DNA of 51,379 nucleotides from an archaeon (GTDB taxonomy: Archaea > Micrarchaeota > Micrarchaeia > Anstonellales > Bilamarchaeaceae): positions 1 through 51,379 of the forward strand of contig JAGVNI010000010.1 of NCBI GenBank assembly GCA_020053355.1, written 5' to 3'. This document shows, in pieces, positions 1-8,291 of this stretch. The translations under genes and the position numbers were made by a program. Within the stretch, counting starts at the first letter, position 1, and each line of letters starts with the position of its first letter. The notes under the pieces were generated by a model. The model had not been told where the DNA came from. It saw nothing but the letters and a program-made list of their open reading frames with translations, and searched no databases.

Positions 1-3000
1 CGGGGCGGAGGCGGAGCGCCGAGGGGGCGCGCAGCTGCGGCTCCGGTGGAGGAAGCCCCAAGGACCCAGCAGGACATCATCGGAATAGCACAAAACCAGC
101 TTCCCCATGGCGTCAGTTTCGGGAGGGAGCTGGTCCAGGACGGGAGAACGTTCATCGAGTTCAGCTATGAGACTGGCTTCGGAACAGGCCCCGAGCGCAC
201 AAGGACAATTCGGATACAGGCGCCCGAAGCCCCTGAAGGAAGGGCGCTGAACCAGACGGAATTGAGGACCCACTACGAGCGCGAGCTTGGGCGCGAGATT
301 TCAAGAATAGGAGTGGAAAGGAGGACGGCGCTTGCAGCCGAGGAGCAGGGAGCCGGCGGCCTGAGGAACAGGCTTGAGCAGCTCAATACGGAAATCGAGG
401 CAAGGAGATTAACTATTGATGAAGCGATTGCACGGTATCCTGAATACACGGATGCGCTCCGCTCCATACGTGGCGTCGACGCGGCGTTACGGCCGGGTGA
501 GATGGCCAGGTATGCTGAGAGGATAGAGACCGCGAGGGCAGTGCCGGATTCCGAACTGGAAACGCGCTCGCTCCACCACATCGCAAGAGACCGCCTCAGG
601 GCACCAGCCCAGCGGCTTGGATTCACCGGAAGGCCGAATGAAGTGGCAATCGGACGGATGCTGGCCCAGGATCCGACATACAGCGCGGCTGTCGCAAGGG
701 GCGACATGCCTGAAGCGATGCGGATTGCCGGGGAATACGAAGGCTTGTTGGATTCCGTCGAGCAGACCAGAGCCACAGTAGCTAGGGGCCAGCGTGTCGA
801 CGTTGTGAACAACGCGAGGCAGGTCATAGCGATAGGCGACATCCACGGGGACGTTTATGGGATGGTAGACCAGCTGATACGCGCCGGAGTCCTTACCGAC
901 AATAATCCGGGACTGCCCAGATACGATTCATCTGTCCCGCCCCAGACCAGATACAGTGTTCGGGAACTGCCAGAGGGCACCCAGATAGTTTTCATGGGAG
1001 ACCTGATAGACAGGGGGACGACCAGCCCGCAGGTAGTTGATTTCGTCATGGACTTGCAGAGGCAGGTTCGCGGGCAGGGCTCGGAAGTGCACGTGATGCG
1101 GGGCAACCACGAGGCGATTTTCCTGAGGGTTGTGGACCTCTTCAGGGGCATGTCGACTGCGGATATCCAGCGGGCAATGACCACCCCGTCAGCCACATTC
1201 GATTTCAGCGCGTCCCTGGGCAGGGCGACACTGACAGTCCCGGACCCGTCCCGGCCCGGACAGACCAGGACCATTACGTATACGGAATTCCTTTCCGAGC
1301 ACAGAGTGGCAGCGTCGCATGCGACCCTTGCGGATGTCGGCATCGCTGTCCGGGAAGCAGGAATCGCGCCGACAATTACAGCGCTCATCCAGAGATACGG
1401 GAGCTGGGAGAATGCAGTCCGGGAGATGAGCGTTCCGGGCGGCCAGCTCGAGTTCATCAGCGGGACCAGAGGCGCGGTCATAATAGACGGAAACATGTTC
1501 ACGCATGGCGGCCCGGTGATGAGCGCACGCAACGTGGGCCAGCTGGATGCGCATTTCCAGAGGCTCTTTAACGATGTCCACAACCACTGGGGATGGAACT
1601 ACCAGCTAGACGGCTCGCCGGGCCTGACGCTCCGGCTGAATGCAGGAAGGGACGACCACTCGGTCGATTATGTGACATTGCAACGCTGGGGCCAAAGATT
1701 CACCCGGCCCGAAGGACAGCAGTGGATGCAGGACATGGGCATCGACCACATTTATGTCGGCCATGACAAAGGCGAAAGCGTCAGGGCAGTGAATCCGCGG
1801 GTGACGAACCTCGATGCGAGCATGAGCGAGGCATACGGCGGCTATGGCGGAACACTTATCATTGACCCGCTCCAGCGCACAGGACACGTTCGGATTGTGG
1901 CCGGACGGGACCCGGTGCCATCGGCCATGAGAAGCCGGCAAAACGGGGATATCGCTCCGAGGGACACTGCAGTGCAGGACTTCACGAACGGCCGGGCCAG
2001 AACCGAGACGCTCCGCGGAAACAGGATTTCCGAGGCTGCGCAGGCGTTCATGGAGCCCCAGGCCGCAATCGGCATGAGACACGGGGAGCTTCCGGCAGGC
2101 GTGAGCTTCACGCGGATGGCAACGGACATAGTCCCGGTTCAGGGAAGGACTGGGCAGATGCAGGTGGAATTCACCATGCAGCTGCCTGGCGGCCGGAGCG
2201 AGAGGATTGTGATAGATGCGCCGGCAAGCACATTGACCGCTCCTCAAAGAAGGCAGCATTTCCAGCTGGAGATTGCACGGCAGGTCCGCAGAGTCCGCGA
2301 GGAAAGGATTACGGAGCTTGAGGCCAACGAGCGGCTGATAGAAAGGCACGGAATGACGCCGCCATCTCCGGAATTGGGGCTAAGGCTCCCTGTCGGGCCT
2401 GAGGCCGAGGGGCTCCGCGGAATCGCGAGGGCGCTGGAGCAGCTTGCGATAAGCAGCCGGGACGAGGCAGCCCTTAGGAGGGACTATCCTGAATATGCGG
2501 ATTCTGTTCTCAGGTTGAGGGCCTTAAGCGGCGAAGAGAGGGCTGTCGCTACACTCAATGAAAGCAACCGGGTACTTGCAGACCGGGCTCTTGTTCGGGC
2601 AAGGGAAGCGAGCGTTGTAAGGCTCGTTGAAAATGGCGCGAGCCTGTCGATGGCTGAACGTGCTGTGGACAGGACTGTCGGCGAAGCCAGAAGGATTGCG
2701 ACGCTGACTGATGGGTCGCCGACGGATATGATGATGGTCAGGCTCGTGAATGAGGCGGCCTCCAGGCGCGAAGTCCCGAGGGAGGTCGTCGCCCTTGAAA
2801 TGTTCCAGTCTCTCGCCACAGATGGCGCGAGAATCAACCGCTCGACTGCGGCAGAGCGGCAGGCCGACCCGGCGCTTGGCCTCGGATATGAAGTGGCACT
2901 CGCAAGGGCGAGAAGCCAGGGAAGGGCCGCACCGGCATCAGAGGACCTGATATTCGGAGCGATGACTATGCGGGCATCCGGAACGATGGCCGATGTCACG

Positions 3001-5013
3001 CTTGCGTATGTCCAGGATATAAGCGCCAGGTCCGGACAGAGGGCCCCCGAGGTCATCGTCCAATTCGTCCATACGGCTTCGTTCATATTCGACAGGCTCC
3101 CGCTTGCGAACCCTCCGTCATTGCAGGAAGCCGGCCTTGTCAATTCGGCTTTCAACCTGGCTGCCAGCCTCCACATGGCGGGCATGGGGGACGTCCAGTC
3201 CGTGTTCTCGAATTCGAGGGGAAGCGGCGTCTTGGATGTTTTCCCGATAACAGACGCTTCATCTTATACCCGCGCCGGAGATGCGATGCAGATGATCGAG
3301 GGCCTGGCATTGTCAGTGCCTGAGCATGTATCGGTGTCGAGGGAACAGAGGGGAAGGACGTTCCAGGTCGAAATCCCAAGGGAACAGGCGATGGAGACGA
3401 TTGTGGGTTATGCCCTTGACGATGCCCGGAGGCTGCCTGCCGAATCGAGGCTGGATTATGTCAGGTCTGTCCGGCAGGGATTCGCATGGAATGAGCGGTT
3501 GAATGAACGCGTCGGCGGAATGCTCGTGGATGCGCAGGGAAGGGCGACGCCCGCTTCGATTACGGACAGCCGGCTTCCGTTGTCCGTCTACACGTTCACG
3601 GACCCGACAGGCTTGCTTGCTAGTGCTTTGGACAGCGCCCTTGTCCGTAATGAATTGCGCCCGAACAGGATTTTCCGCACGACCGTCGAGCTGGTCAATT
3701 CCCTAAGGCGGGCTCAACAGCAGGGAACTGAAGCGGACGTAGCGTGGATTGGCCTTGTCCGCCAGAAGCTGGAGTTCATGCAGGCTCTTGAAACAAGGGG
3801 CCTCTCCAGGAAAGACCGCGAAGCCGCAGTCAAGGCATTCATGAGGGAGATGCTTCCCCAGATACAGGGGCTATATGATAATTATGTCAGGGCAGAGCTG
3901 CAGCCGACCCAGCTCACGCAGATTAGCACGGACCTCCTAGTTCATGACACAAGGGACGGATTCATCAACACCCTCGGTACTGCGTATCGGCAGATGCTGC
4001 CCCCGGAGATGGGCATCACGCCGGAGTTTGCTGCCGGCAATACGGAACTGGTCCTGGACCTCGGAGCATTCAGGCGGGACCTGAATAGGTACACCGCCGG
4101 AGGTGAGGCTCCGGGCGCGAATTCCGAGCAGTTTGCCGGTTCAGCCCAATGGGGCAGCCAGAGACGGCCATACATGAGGGGAGAGGCGTTCGACGAAGTC
4201 ATACCTGTGCTGGATGCGGCGACGAGGGCGAGGTCCCAGGGACCAGAGGCTTTCCGGGATTTCAAATTCTCCCAGGAATTCCACGATGAGCTGCTCGCGA
4301 GGCATCCGGGACAGCTTCCCGGCGGCAGGGTCCAGGGTGAGGAACTTTTCCAGACCTGGAGGCAGGATTATCGGACGACCCCGACAGTCCAGGGAAGGAG
4401 GTACGAACTGAGCGAAACGGGTTCGTTCGAGGACGCCATCTATGGGGGCCGTGTGGCAGGGGAGCTGACCTGCCAGGACACCAGGTACGGCAGGATGCAT
4501 GTCACCGGAGTCGTAGGGACAGTAGAGCTTCCGTGGGTGAGGCAGGTCATAGTCAGGGACCCGGATAACGGCCAGATTTTATATCGGAGGAGGCTGTTCC
4601 TTGTGAGCGGGGACGACGGAAGGCCAGTTCTCCTGATGCAGCCCGAATACGGGGCAAGAGGGCTTCCCGGCAGGGACGAAATACGCGACTTGATAACGAG
4701 TCAGATTAGGGCGAGGTATGAGGCGCTCGGGGTTGAAGTCAGGGACATGCCGAACGCCGCCTTGTCCGTCGCGACTCCGACCGTAGAATTCCCCCAGGGC
4801 ATAAATGCGGGATACAGCACATATAATAGCGGGCGTTCGCCCATATTCTACATCGACAGCAACGCCTGGTGGATTGGCGCGGGCAGCCCCGACGCTGGAA
4901 TAACCCTCGGCCAGAACGGCCTGCATGTCCGGCGGCCCGGCCAGGGCATGCACTTCGGCAGCGACTGGTCAGGCAGGATAGACATATCACGGGTGGCTCC
5001 GCCAGCGCCGTAG
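1..5013 (+). CDS. Giant protein A, 3' part only: PPP-type metallophosphoesterase domain plus conserved giant C-terminal region
   Basis: The frame is open from base 1 with no stop and reads a Gly/Ala/Pro-rich linker, so the true start lies left of the window; the GTG at 46 is only an in-frame valine. Residues below count from base 1. A PPP-family calcineurin-like phosphoesterase spans about residues 275-600: GDIHGD (279-284), GDLIDRG (from 333), GNHE (from 368), THGG (H502) and VGHD (H588) supply the expected metal ligands. A module starting IIGIAQNQLP (about 26-100) recurs at about 688-780, and each copy is followed by a helical stretch containing YPEY. From about residue 909 to the end it is homologous to the last 720 residues of giant B. 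The final ~260 residues contain TCQDTR, GTVELPWVRQV and PIFYIDSN. The substrate is unknown. The nearby kinase-like giant suggests a role in phosphate signalling, which is inference. Confidence 0.85.
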   Translation, partial: RGGGGAPRGRAAAAPVEEAPRTQQDIIGIAQNQLPHGVSFGRELVQDGRTFIEFSYETGFGTGPERTRTIRIQAPEAPEGRALNQTELRTHYERELGREISRIGVERRTALAAEEQGAGGLRNRLEQLNTEIEARRLTIDEAIARYPEYTDALRSIRGVDAALRPGEMARYAERIETARAVPDSELETRSLHHIARDRLRAPAQRLGFTGRPNEVAIGRMLAQDPTYSAAVARGDMPEAMRIAGEYEGLLDSVEQTRATVARGQRVDVVNNARQVIAIGDIHGDVYGMVDQLIRAGVLTDNNPGLPRYDSSVPPQTRYSVRELPEGTQIVFMGDLIDRGTTSPQVVDFVMDLQRQVRGQGSEVHVMRGNHEAIFLRVVDLFRGMSTADIQRAMTTPSATFDFSASLGRATLTVPDPSRPGQTRTITYTEFLSEHRVAASHATLADVGIAVREAGIAPTITALIQRYGSWENAVREMSVPGGQLEFISGTRGAVIIDGNMFTHGGPVMSARNVGQLDAHFQRLFNDVHNHWGWNYQLDGSPGLTLRLNAGRDDHSVDYVTLQRWGQRFTRPEGQQWMQDMGIDHIYVGHDKGESVRAVNPRVTNLDASMSEAYGGYGGTLIIDPLQRTGHVRIVAGRDPVPSAMRSRQNGDIAPRDTAVQDFTNGRARTETLRGNRISEAAQAFMEPQAAIGMRHGELPAGVSFTRMATDIVPVQGRTGQMQVEFTMQLPGGRSERIVIDAPASTLTAPQRRQHFQLEIARQVRRVREERITELEANERLIERHGMTPPSPELGLRLPVGPEAEGLRGIARALEQLAISSRDEAALRRDYPEYADSVLRLRALSGEERAVATLNESNRVLADRALVRAREASVVRLVENGASLSMAERAVDRTVGEARRIATLTDGSPTDMMMVRLVNEAASRREVPREVVALEMFQSLATDGARINRSTAAERQADPALGLGYEVALARARSQGRAAPASEDLIFGAMTMRASGTMADVTLAYVQDISARSGQRAPEVIVQFVHTASFIFDRLPLANPPSLQEAGLVNSAFNLAASLHMAGMGDVQSVFSNSRGSGVLDVFPITDASSYTRAGDAMQMIEGLALSVPEHVSVSREQRGRTFQVEIPREQAMETIVGYALDDARRLPAESRLDYVRSVRQGFAWNERLNERVGGMLVDAQGRATPASITDSRLPLSVYTFTDPTGLLASALDSALVRNELRPNRIFRTTVELVNSLRRAQQQGTEADVAWIGLVRQKLEFMQALETRGLSRKDREAAVKAFMREMLPQIQGLYDNYVRAELQPTQLTQISTDLLVHDTRDGFINTLGTAYRQMLPPEMGITPEFAAGNTELVLDLGAFRRDLNRYTAGGEAPGANSEQFAGSAQWGSQRRPYMRGEAFDEVIPVLDAATRARSQGPEAFRDFKFSQEFHDELLARHPGQLPGGRVQGEELFQTWRQDYRTTPTVQGRRYELSETGSFEDAIYGGRVAGELTCQDTRYGRMHVTGVVGTVELPWVRQVIVRDPDNGQILYRRRLFLVSGDDGRPVLLMQPEYGARGLPGRDEIRDLITSQIRARYEALGVEVRDMPNAALSVATPTVEFPQGINAGYSTYNSGRSPIFYIDSNAWWIGAGSPDAGITLGQNGLHVRRPGQGMHFGSDWSGRIDISRVAPPAP

Positions 5014-5028
5014 CGATGAGTGATTTCC

Positions 5029-5565
5029 ATGGATGAGGATGAAACAAGATTGGAGATACGGAAGTTATTCTACACCATTATCGCAGATTACCGGGGAGGC
5101 AAGCGCCTGGAAGCGAGGGATGCGTTATCAGCCATGGGCGACGATGAGAAAACGCTCGCAGATGCCGCATGGAGAATCAGCGAAGCCATCTACGGAGATG
5201 GGAACGATGCCGGGATTTCAGAGGCGGCCGCATGCTTCGACATGTTCCCGGAAAGCGGATTCTGGAACCAGTTCTCCGAGACGAGCGGCCAGGTCCTGAT
5301 GGACCGGGCGATTCGAGGGGGCATGCCACAAGACAAGAAAAAGATGCTCTTCGAAAACGGGCTCCGGCTCGTTAGCAAGGCCGGAGGCGCAGGGTTCCCG
5401 CTTTCCAAAGAAACTCTCGGCCTCGTATCAGAGGGAAAGGCGATTTTCAAGGAAAGCGCGCAGGCGGCTGACAGGATTCTCATGAGCTCCGATGACAAAA
5501 AATCATTCCGGAAAACGGAAAAGCCGGCTGCGGGAACGAAAGTAGCAAAAAGAAAGAGGGCTTAG
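5029..5565 (+). CDS. Giant-associated small protein, copy 1 (unknown function)
   Basis: A 178 aa soluble, mostly helical, charged protein directly behind giant A (16 nt gap). The ATG at 5029 is preferred over the in-frame GTG at 5020 because the paralogue behind giant B (29799-30359) starts at the matching place: MDEDE here, MDSDE there. Shared features are a YRGGKRL/TRGEKRL segment near residue 25 and a FWNQFSETSGQVL / FWSKFMEISGQVL block near residue 85. The C-terminus is lysine-rich and probably disordered. No known family recognised. Keeping a paralogue immediately 3' of both giants suggests it is a functional partner (chaperone, adaptor or immunity-like). Its stop overlaps the stop of the convergent next gene by 3 nt. 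Confidence 0.8.
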   Translation: MDEDETRLEIRKLFYTIIADYRGGKRLEARDALSAMGDDEKTLADAAWRISEAIYGDGNDAGISEAAACFDMFPESGFWNQFSETSGQVLMDRAIRGGMPQDKKKMLFENGLRLVSKAGGAGFPLSKETLGLVSEGKAIFKESAQAADRILMSSDDKKSFRKTEKPAAGTKVAKRKRA

Positions 5566-6086
5566 CGCGAACGCAATCTCGCGATGAATTTCTCGATGCC
5601 GTCTTGCCGGGAATTCGGGTCCCGTATCTGGTGCTCCAAAGATGGTAGGCGCATCCCGTCTAGCACATCCGGATGGTCCCGGTCGATATATCTCCCCATG
5701 AGGATGCCGCTACCCGTCTCGAATACTGAAAAATACCACAAACGAACCCAGGAATCGACTTGCTCCAAAGTTTCGCCGGGGGCCCAGGGCTCTGCACGCC
5801 TGCTTTTCAGATCATAGAATTCGACGCCCTCAGGATAAGTCGAGCACCGGACTTTCCGATGGAAACCGAGCCGAGTATACAGCATCGGGTCGATGTCGCC
5901 GAGAACCCTTGCGAGTTCGCGCATGGCGCTGTGGACCGATATTGTTTTCGGCGGCACTGCGATAATCTTCGCGATGGAATCAGGTGGGGCCATGAGCCTA
6001 TCCAACCGGGGGCGTCCCTTTTCCATGGACTCTGGATTCTCGGGAAATCGGATTATGTTGCTCCCTGCCCCCATTTTTCCACCCAT
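5562..6086 (-). CDS. Small opposite-strand accessory protein (unknown; possible divergent member of the W/YETxS family)
   Basis: A 174 aa protein convergent with the upstream small gene; the two stop codons overlap. The ATG at 6086 sits about 25 nt from an AT-rich TATA-like element (6106-6116), so the transcript is probably leaderless. No signal peptide or membrane segment. The segment around WVRLWYFSVFETGSGILMG loosely resembles the YGIxxYETxSTxYxVLxD block shared by the minus-strand proteins at 8292, 31372 and 31954, and it sits in the same relative place and orientation. That relation is weak by eye. Function unknown. Confidence 0.7.
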   Translation of the reverse strand: MGGKMGAGSNIIRFPENPESMEKGRPRLDRLMAPPDSIAKIIAVPPKTISVHSAMRELARVLGDIDPMLYTRLGFHRKVRCSTYPEGVEFYDLKSRRAEPWAPGETLEQVDSWVRLWYFSVFETGSGILMGRYIDRDHPDVLDGMRLPSLEHQIRDPNSRQDGIEKFIARLRSR

Positions 6087-6105
6087 GAAGATTAACGGTT
6101 TTTTC

Positions 6106-6116
6106 GTTTATTTATT
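6106..6116 (-). promoter_or_regulatory. TATA-like box for the minus-strand gene starting at 6086
   Basis: On the minus strand the stretch reads AATAAATAAAC, centred about 25 nt upstream of the ATG, as expected for a leaderless archaeal transcript. Confidence 0.5.
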
Positions 6117-6213
6117 GGTATCACTGGGAAATTGGCGCGAAGGCTTTTTAAATAGTGGGATTTTATTGTAAATATTGTAGTTATAAGTAGTAATAACTGT
6201 TCGATTGTGTGGT

Positions 6214-6223
6214 CTTTTTAAAT
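6214..6223 (+). promoter_or_regulatory. TATA-like box CTTTTTAAAT for the stand-alone C-terminal-domain gene
   Basis: CTTTTTAAAT lies 22-31 nt upstream of the ATG at 6245, which supports that ATG and leaderless initiation. The identical 10-mer also occurs exactly 70 nt upstream at 6144-6153, so there may be two start points or a tandem promoter. Confidence 0.55.
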
Positions 6224-6244
6224 CGTTCGCAGCTAAGTGCAGGT

Positions 6245-7177
6245 ATGACAGAGGGGAGCTGCACGGCAATGTCGGGAGTATCCGTAAAACGGGGAATGAA
6301 CGAACTGAGGACTGATGTCAGGTTCTACAGGAAGACTCTCGAGCGGCTCAGCACCGGCAATGGAGTCGGCTGGGATTGCACAGCAAGGCAGGATGCGTTC
6401 CTTGACGCGATACCCGTCCTCGACGGAGCCGCCTCCAGCTTCAATAAAGGCGAGGATGCATTCGCCCGCTTCAAGTTCGGGAATGATTTCCGGACTGAAC
6501 TCGAAGGAAGATTCGGGCATGCGGGCGAGGTCCTTTTTTATCTCTGGCGCGACGATGCCAGTTTCACACTCTCTTTGAACGGCTGCACATTCACGCTCGC
6601 TGAAACAGGGGCATTCCCCGATGCGTTCTACGGGGGGATAGTCAAGGGGATGCCCACATGCGTCGACCCCCGCAACGGCTCGTTCCATGTCGGAGGCATC
6701 ATCGGCACAATCGAGCTTCCCTGGGTGAAGCAGGTGGTCGCGACGCTTCCAGATGAGAGGGAGTTCGTCTTCAGGAGGCGGGTCTTCCTCGTGGACGGGG
6801 GGGACCATCCGATAATGGCAATCCAGCCGATATACCAGGGCCTTGCCGATTCCGATGCCTGCATCGTCAATGCGGCGCTAATCGATGCGCTGAGGATGAA
6901 ATACGATGGCAAGGCTGAAGTCAGGGAGATGCCGCATTCGATGCTGAGCCACGAGGTTAAAACGCACGATTATCCGGAAGGAATCAATACTGGCTATTCG
7001 ACATTCCGCAGCGGAAGGTCGCCGCTATTCTATATTGACAGCAATTGCCATTCCTGGAATATGGGGGATTGCTGCATCGCCCGGAACGGGTTGCATGGCA
7101 GGAGATACGGCGAGCAGGCGAGATTCCCGCGGGGATGGTCGTCCGAACACCAGCTCCTTCCGGAACATCTCCGATAA
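6245..7177 (+). CDS. Stand-alone copy of the giant-protein C-terminal domain
   Basis: A 310 aa protein whose residues ~40-310 align with the last ~260 residues of both giants. Shared blocks are FARFKFGNDF, a TCVDPR box, GTIELPWVKQV, INTGYSTF and SPLFYIDSN, then NGLHGRR near the end. It is visibly closer to giant A than to giant B. No signal peptide or membrane segment. The start at 6245 is chosen because a TATA-like box lies 22-31 nt upstream; the in-frame GTG at 6209 lies upstream of that box. A free copy shows the module can fold and act alone. It could be a catalytic unit, a recognition module or an inhibitor competing with the giants; the sequence does not decide. No family name recognised. 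Confidence 0.82.
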   Translation: MTEGSCTAMSGVSVKRGMNELRTDVRFYRKTLERLSTGNGVGWDCTARQDAFLDAIPVLDGAASSFNKGEDAFARFKFGNDFRTELEGRFGHAGEVLFYLWRDDASFTLSLNGCTFTLAETGAFPDAFYGGIVKGMPTCVDPRNGSFHVGGIIGTIELPWVKQVVATLPDEREFVFRRRVFLVDGGDHPIMAIQPIYQGLADSDACIVNAALIDALRMKYDGKAEVREMPHSMLSHEVKTHDYPEGINTGYSTFRSGRSPLFYIDSNCHSWNMGDCCIARNGLHGRRYGEQARFPRGWSSEHQLLPEHLR

Positions 7178-7180
7178 AAG

Positions 7181-7250
7181 GCCCGCTGGCTCCGGCGGCC
7201 GCGCACAACGCTCCGGATGAAGGCGGATAGGAAGCAGGCGGGCTATTTTT
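7181..7250 (+). terminator. Possible terminator after the stand-alone domain gene
   Basis: GCCCGC (7181-7186) can pair with GCGGGC (7238-7243), followed by a run of five T (7246-7250). The loop is long and the stem is only 6 bp. In archaea the T-run may matter more than the stem. Confidence 0.3.
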
Positions 7251-7273
7251 GTTATTATAACTGGTTAAAAAGG

Positions 7274-7285
7274 TTTATTTAAATA
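7274..7285 (+). promoter_or_regulatory. TATA-like box for the gene at 7309
   Basis: TTTATTTAAATA lies 24-35 nt upstream of the ATG in an AT-rich gap, consistent with leaderless transcription. Confidence 0.55.
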
Positions 7286-7308
7286 TTGTCTCTTATAATT
7301 ACAATTCC

Positions 7309-8283
7309 ATGGCATTAGTGGGAAGGACACCGCTCCTGCTTGCTTTCGGTGAGCACCCTGCCGAGTGCGGCGGGATACGTTACGGGGCGGATAAAAGATT
7401 CTTCAAATCAGCGGTAGTGCCGTTCCTGGAAGAGCACGTGGAAAGGCGGGGTGCAAAAGCCGCAATCATCTTTGAATTCAACATGGGTTTCGACCTCCAG
7501 GGTTATGACCGGCTTAATCCGGCCCATGTCAAGGCCGTGCATGATTTGGTCGCCCAGACCGGGAAGGATATGGGGGACGCCGTATCACCAAGCCTGGACG
7601 CAGGCGCCGAAATAGGCGCGAACGCATACTGGTTCGACTGGGGTTTCCTCGACAAGGTCATCGCGATTAACTCCTATAAGCCGGGCCGGGTGAAAAACAT
7701 CGTTGAACCCCTAGGGATGGACACCGCGTGGAACATGTGGGACCAGGCACTGGTCTCTGATGCCATGCGGAAAGCGGGGACTTTTGAGGAGAGGGTGGAA
7801 ATCGAGAAGGAAGTGATAAAATATTCTGCGAGGACGTGCATCCAAAGGAGCAGGCGCGTCGCGGAACTCGCCAGAAGCATGCGCGGGCAGGAGCCGCAGA
7901 TGGCAATCGTCATTCCGCGCGGCTATGCGCATTCCGGAATGGTTGCGTTTTTTGGCCAGGAGGAATTCGCCATCACGTGCGTTTCCCACATGAGGGGGGC
8001 TCCGCGATTCTCAACCGACATAATTATCGAAGCGTTCGGGCGGGAGGTCAGCGAAGATGAGTGGAGGCGCCATGCCGCGCTGTCGCTGCGCTTCAGCAGC
8101 TATGCTTTAACCAATGGCGAGCGGTTCTTGCGCGAGGCATGCAAGGGTGGCGGCTATGATGAGGACACCCTCCGGATGCTCAGCGTGGAAGCAAGAAGGT
8201 ACGCCCTGGATTTGGAAGCGCGGGGAGAGCTGTATTCGGGCGGAGAAATAGAAGTCGCGGGAAGTGCGGCTGGAATAAAATAG
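7309..8283 (+). CDS. TraB/TIKI/EreA-like fold protein, copy 1 (putative hydrolase)
   Basis: A 324 aa soluble protein with a paralogue at 30440-31366 in the second unit. Blocks kept by both are FGEHP (His16 here), PFLEE, EFNxGF (Glu56), WFDWG, NIVEP, ERSRR/QRSRR and RGYAHxGM (His208). The order GEH near the N-terminus, a lone Glu about 40 residues later and a late GxxH-like His resembles the TraB/TIKI, ChaN and erythromycin-esterase-like superfamily, whose members are metal-dependent or His/Glu hydrolases. That assignment comes from the motif pattern only. Substrate unknown. It has its own promoter and lies in line with the giant genes. Confidence 0.8.
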   Translation: MALVGRTPLLLAFGEHPAECGGIRYGADKRFFKSAVVPFLEEHVERRGAKAAIIFEFNMGFDLQGYDRLNPAHVKAVHDLVAQTGKDMGDAVSPSLDAGAEIGANAYWFDWGFLDKVIAINSYKPGRVKNIVEPLGMDTAWNMWDQALVSDAMRKAGTFEERVEIEKEVIKYSARTCIQRSRRVAELARSMRGQEPQMAIVIPRGYAHSGMVAFFGQEEFAITCVSHMRGAPRFSTDIIIEAFGREVSEDEWRRHAALSLRFSSYALTNGERFLREACKGGGYDEDTLRMLSVEARRYALDLEARGELYSGGEIEVAGSAAGIK

Positions 8284-8291
8284 GGAAAAAA

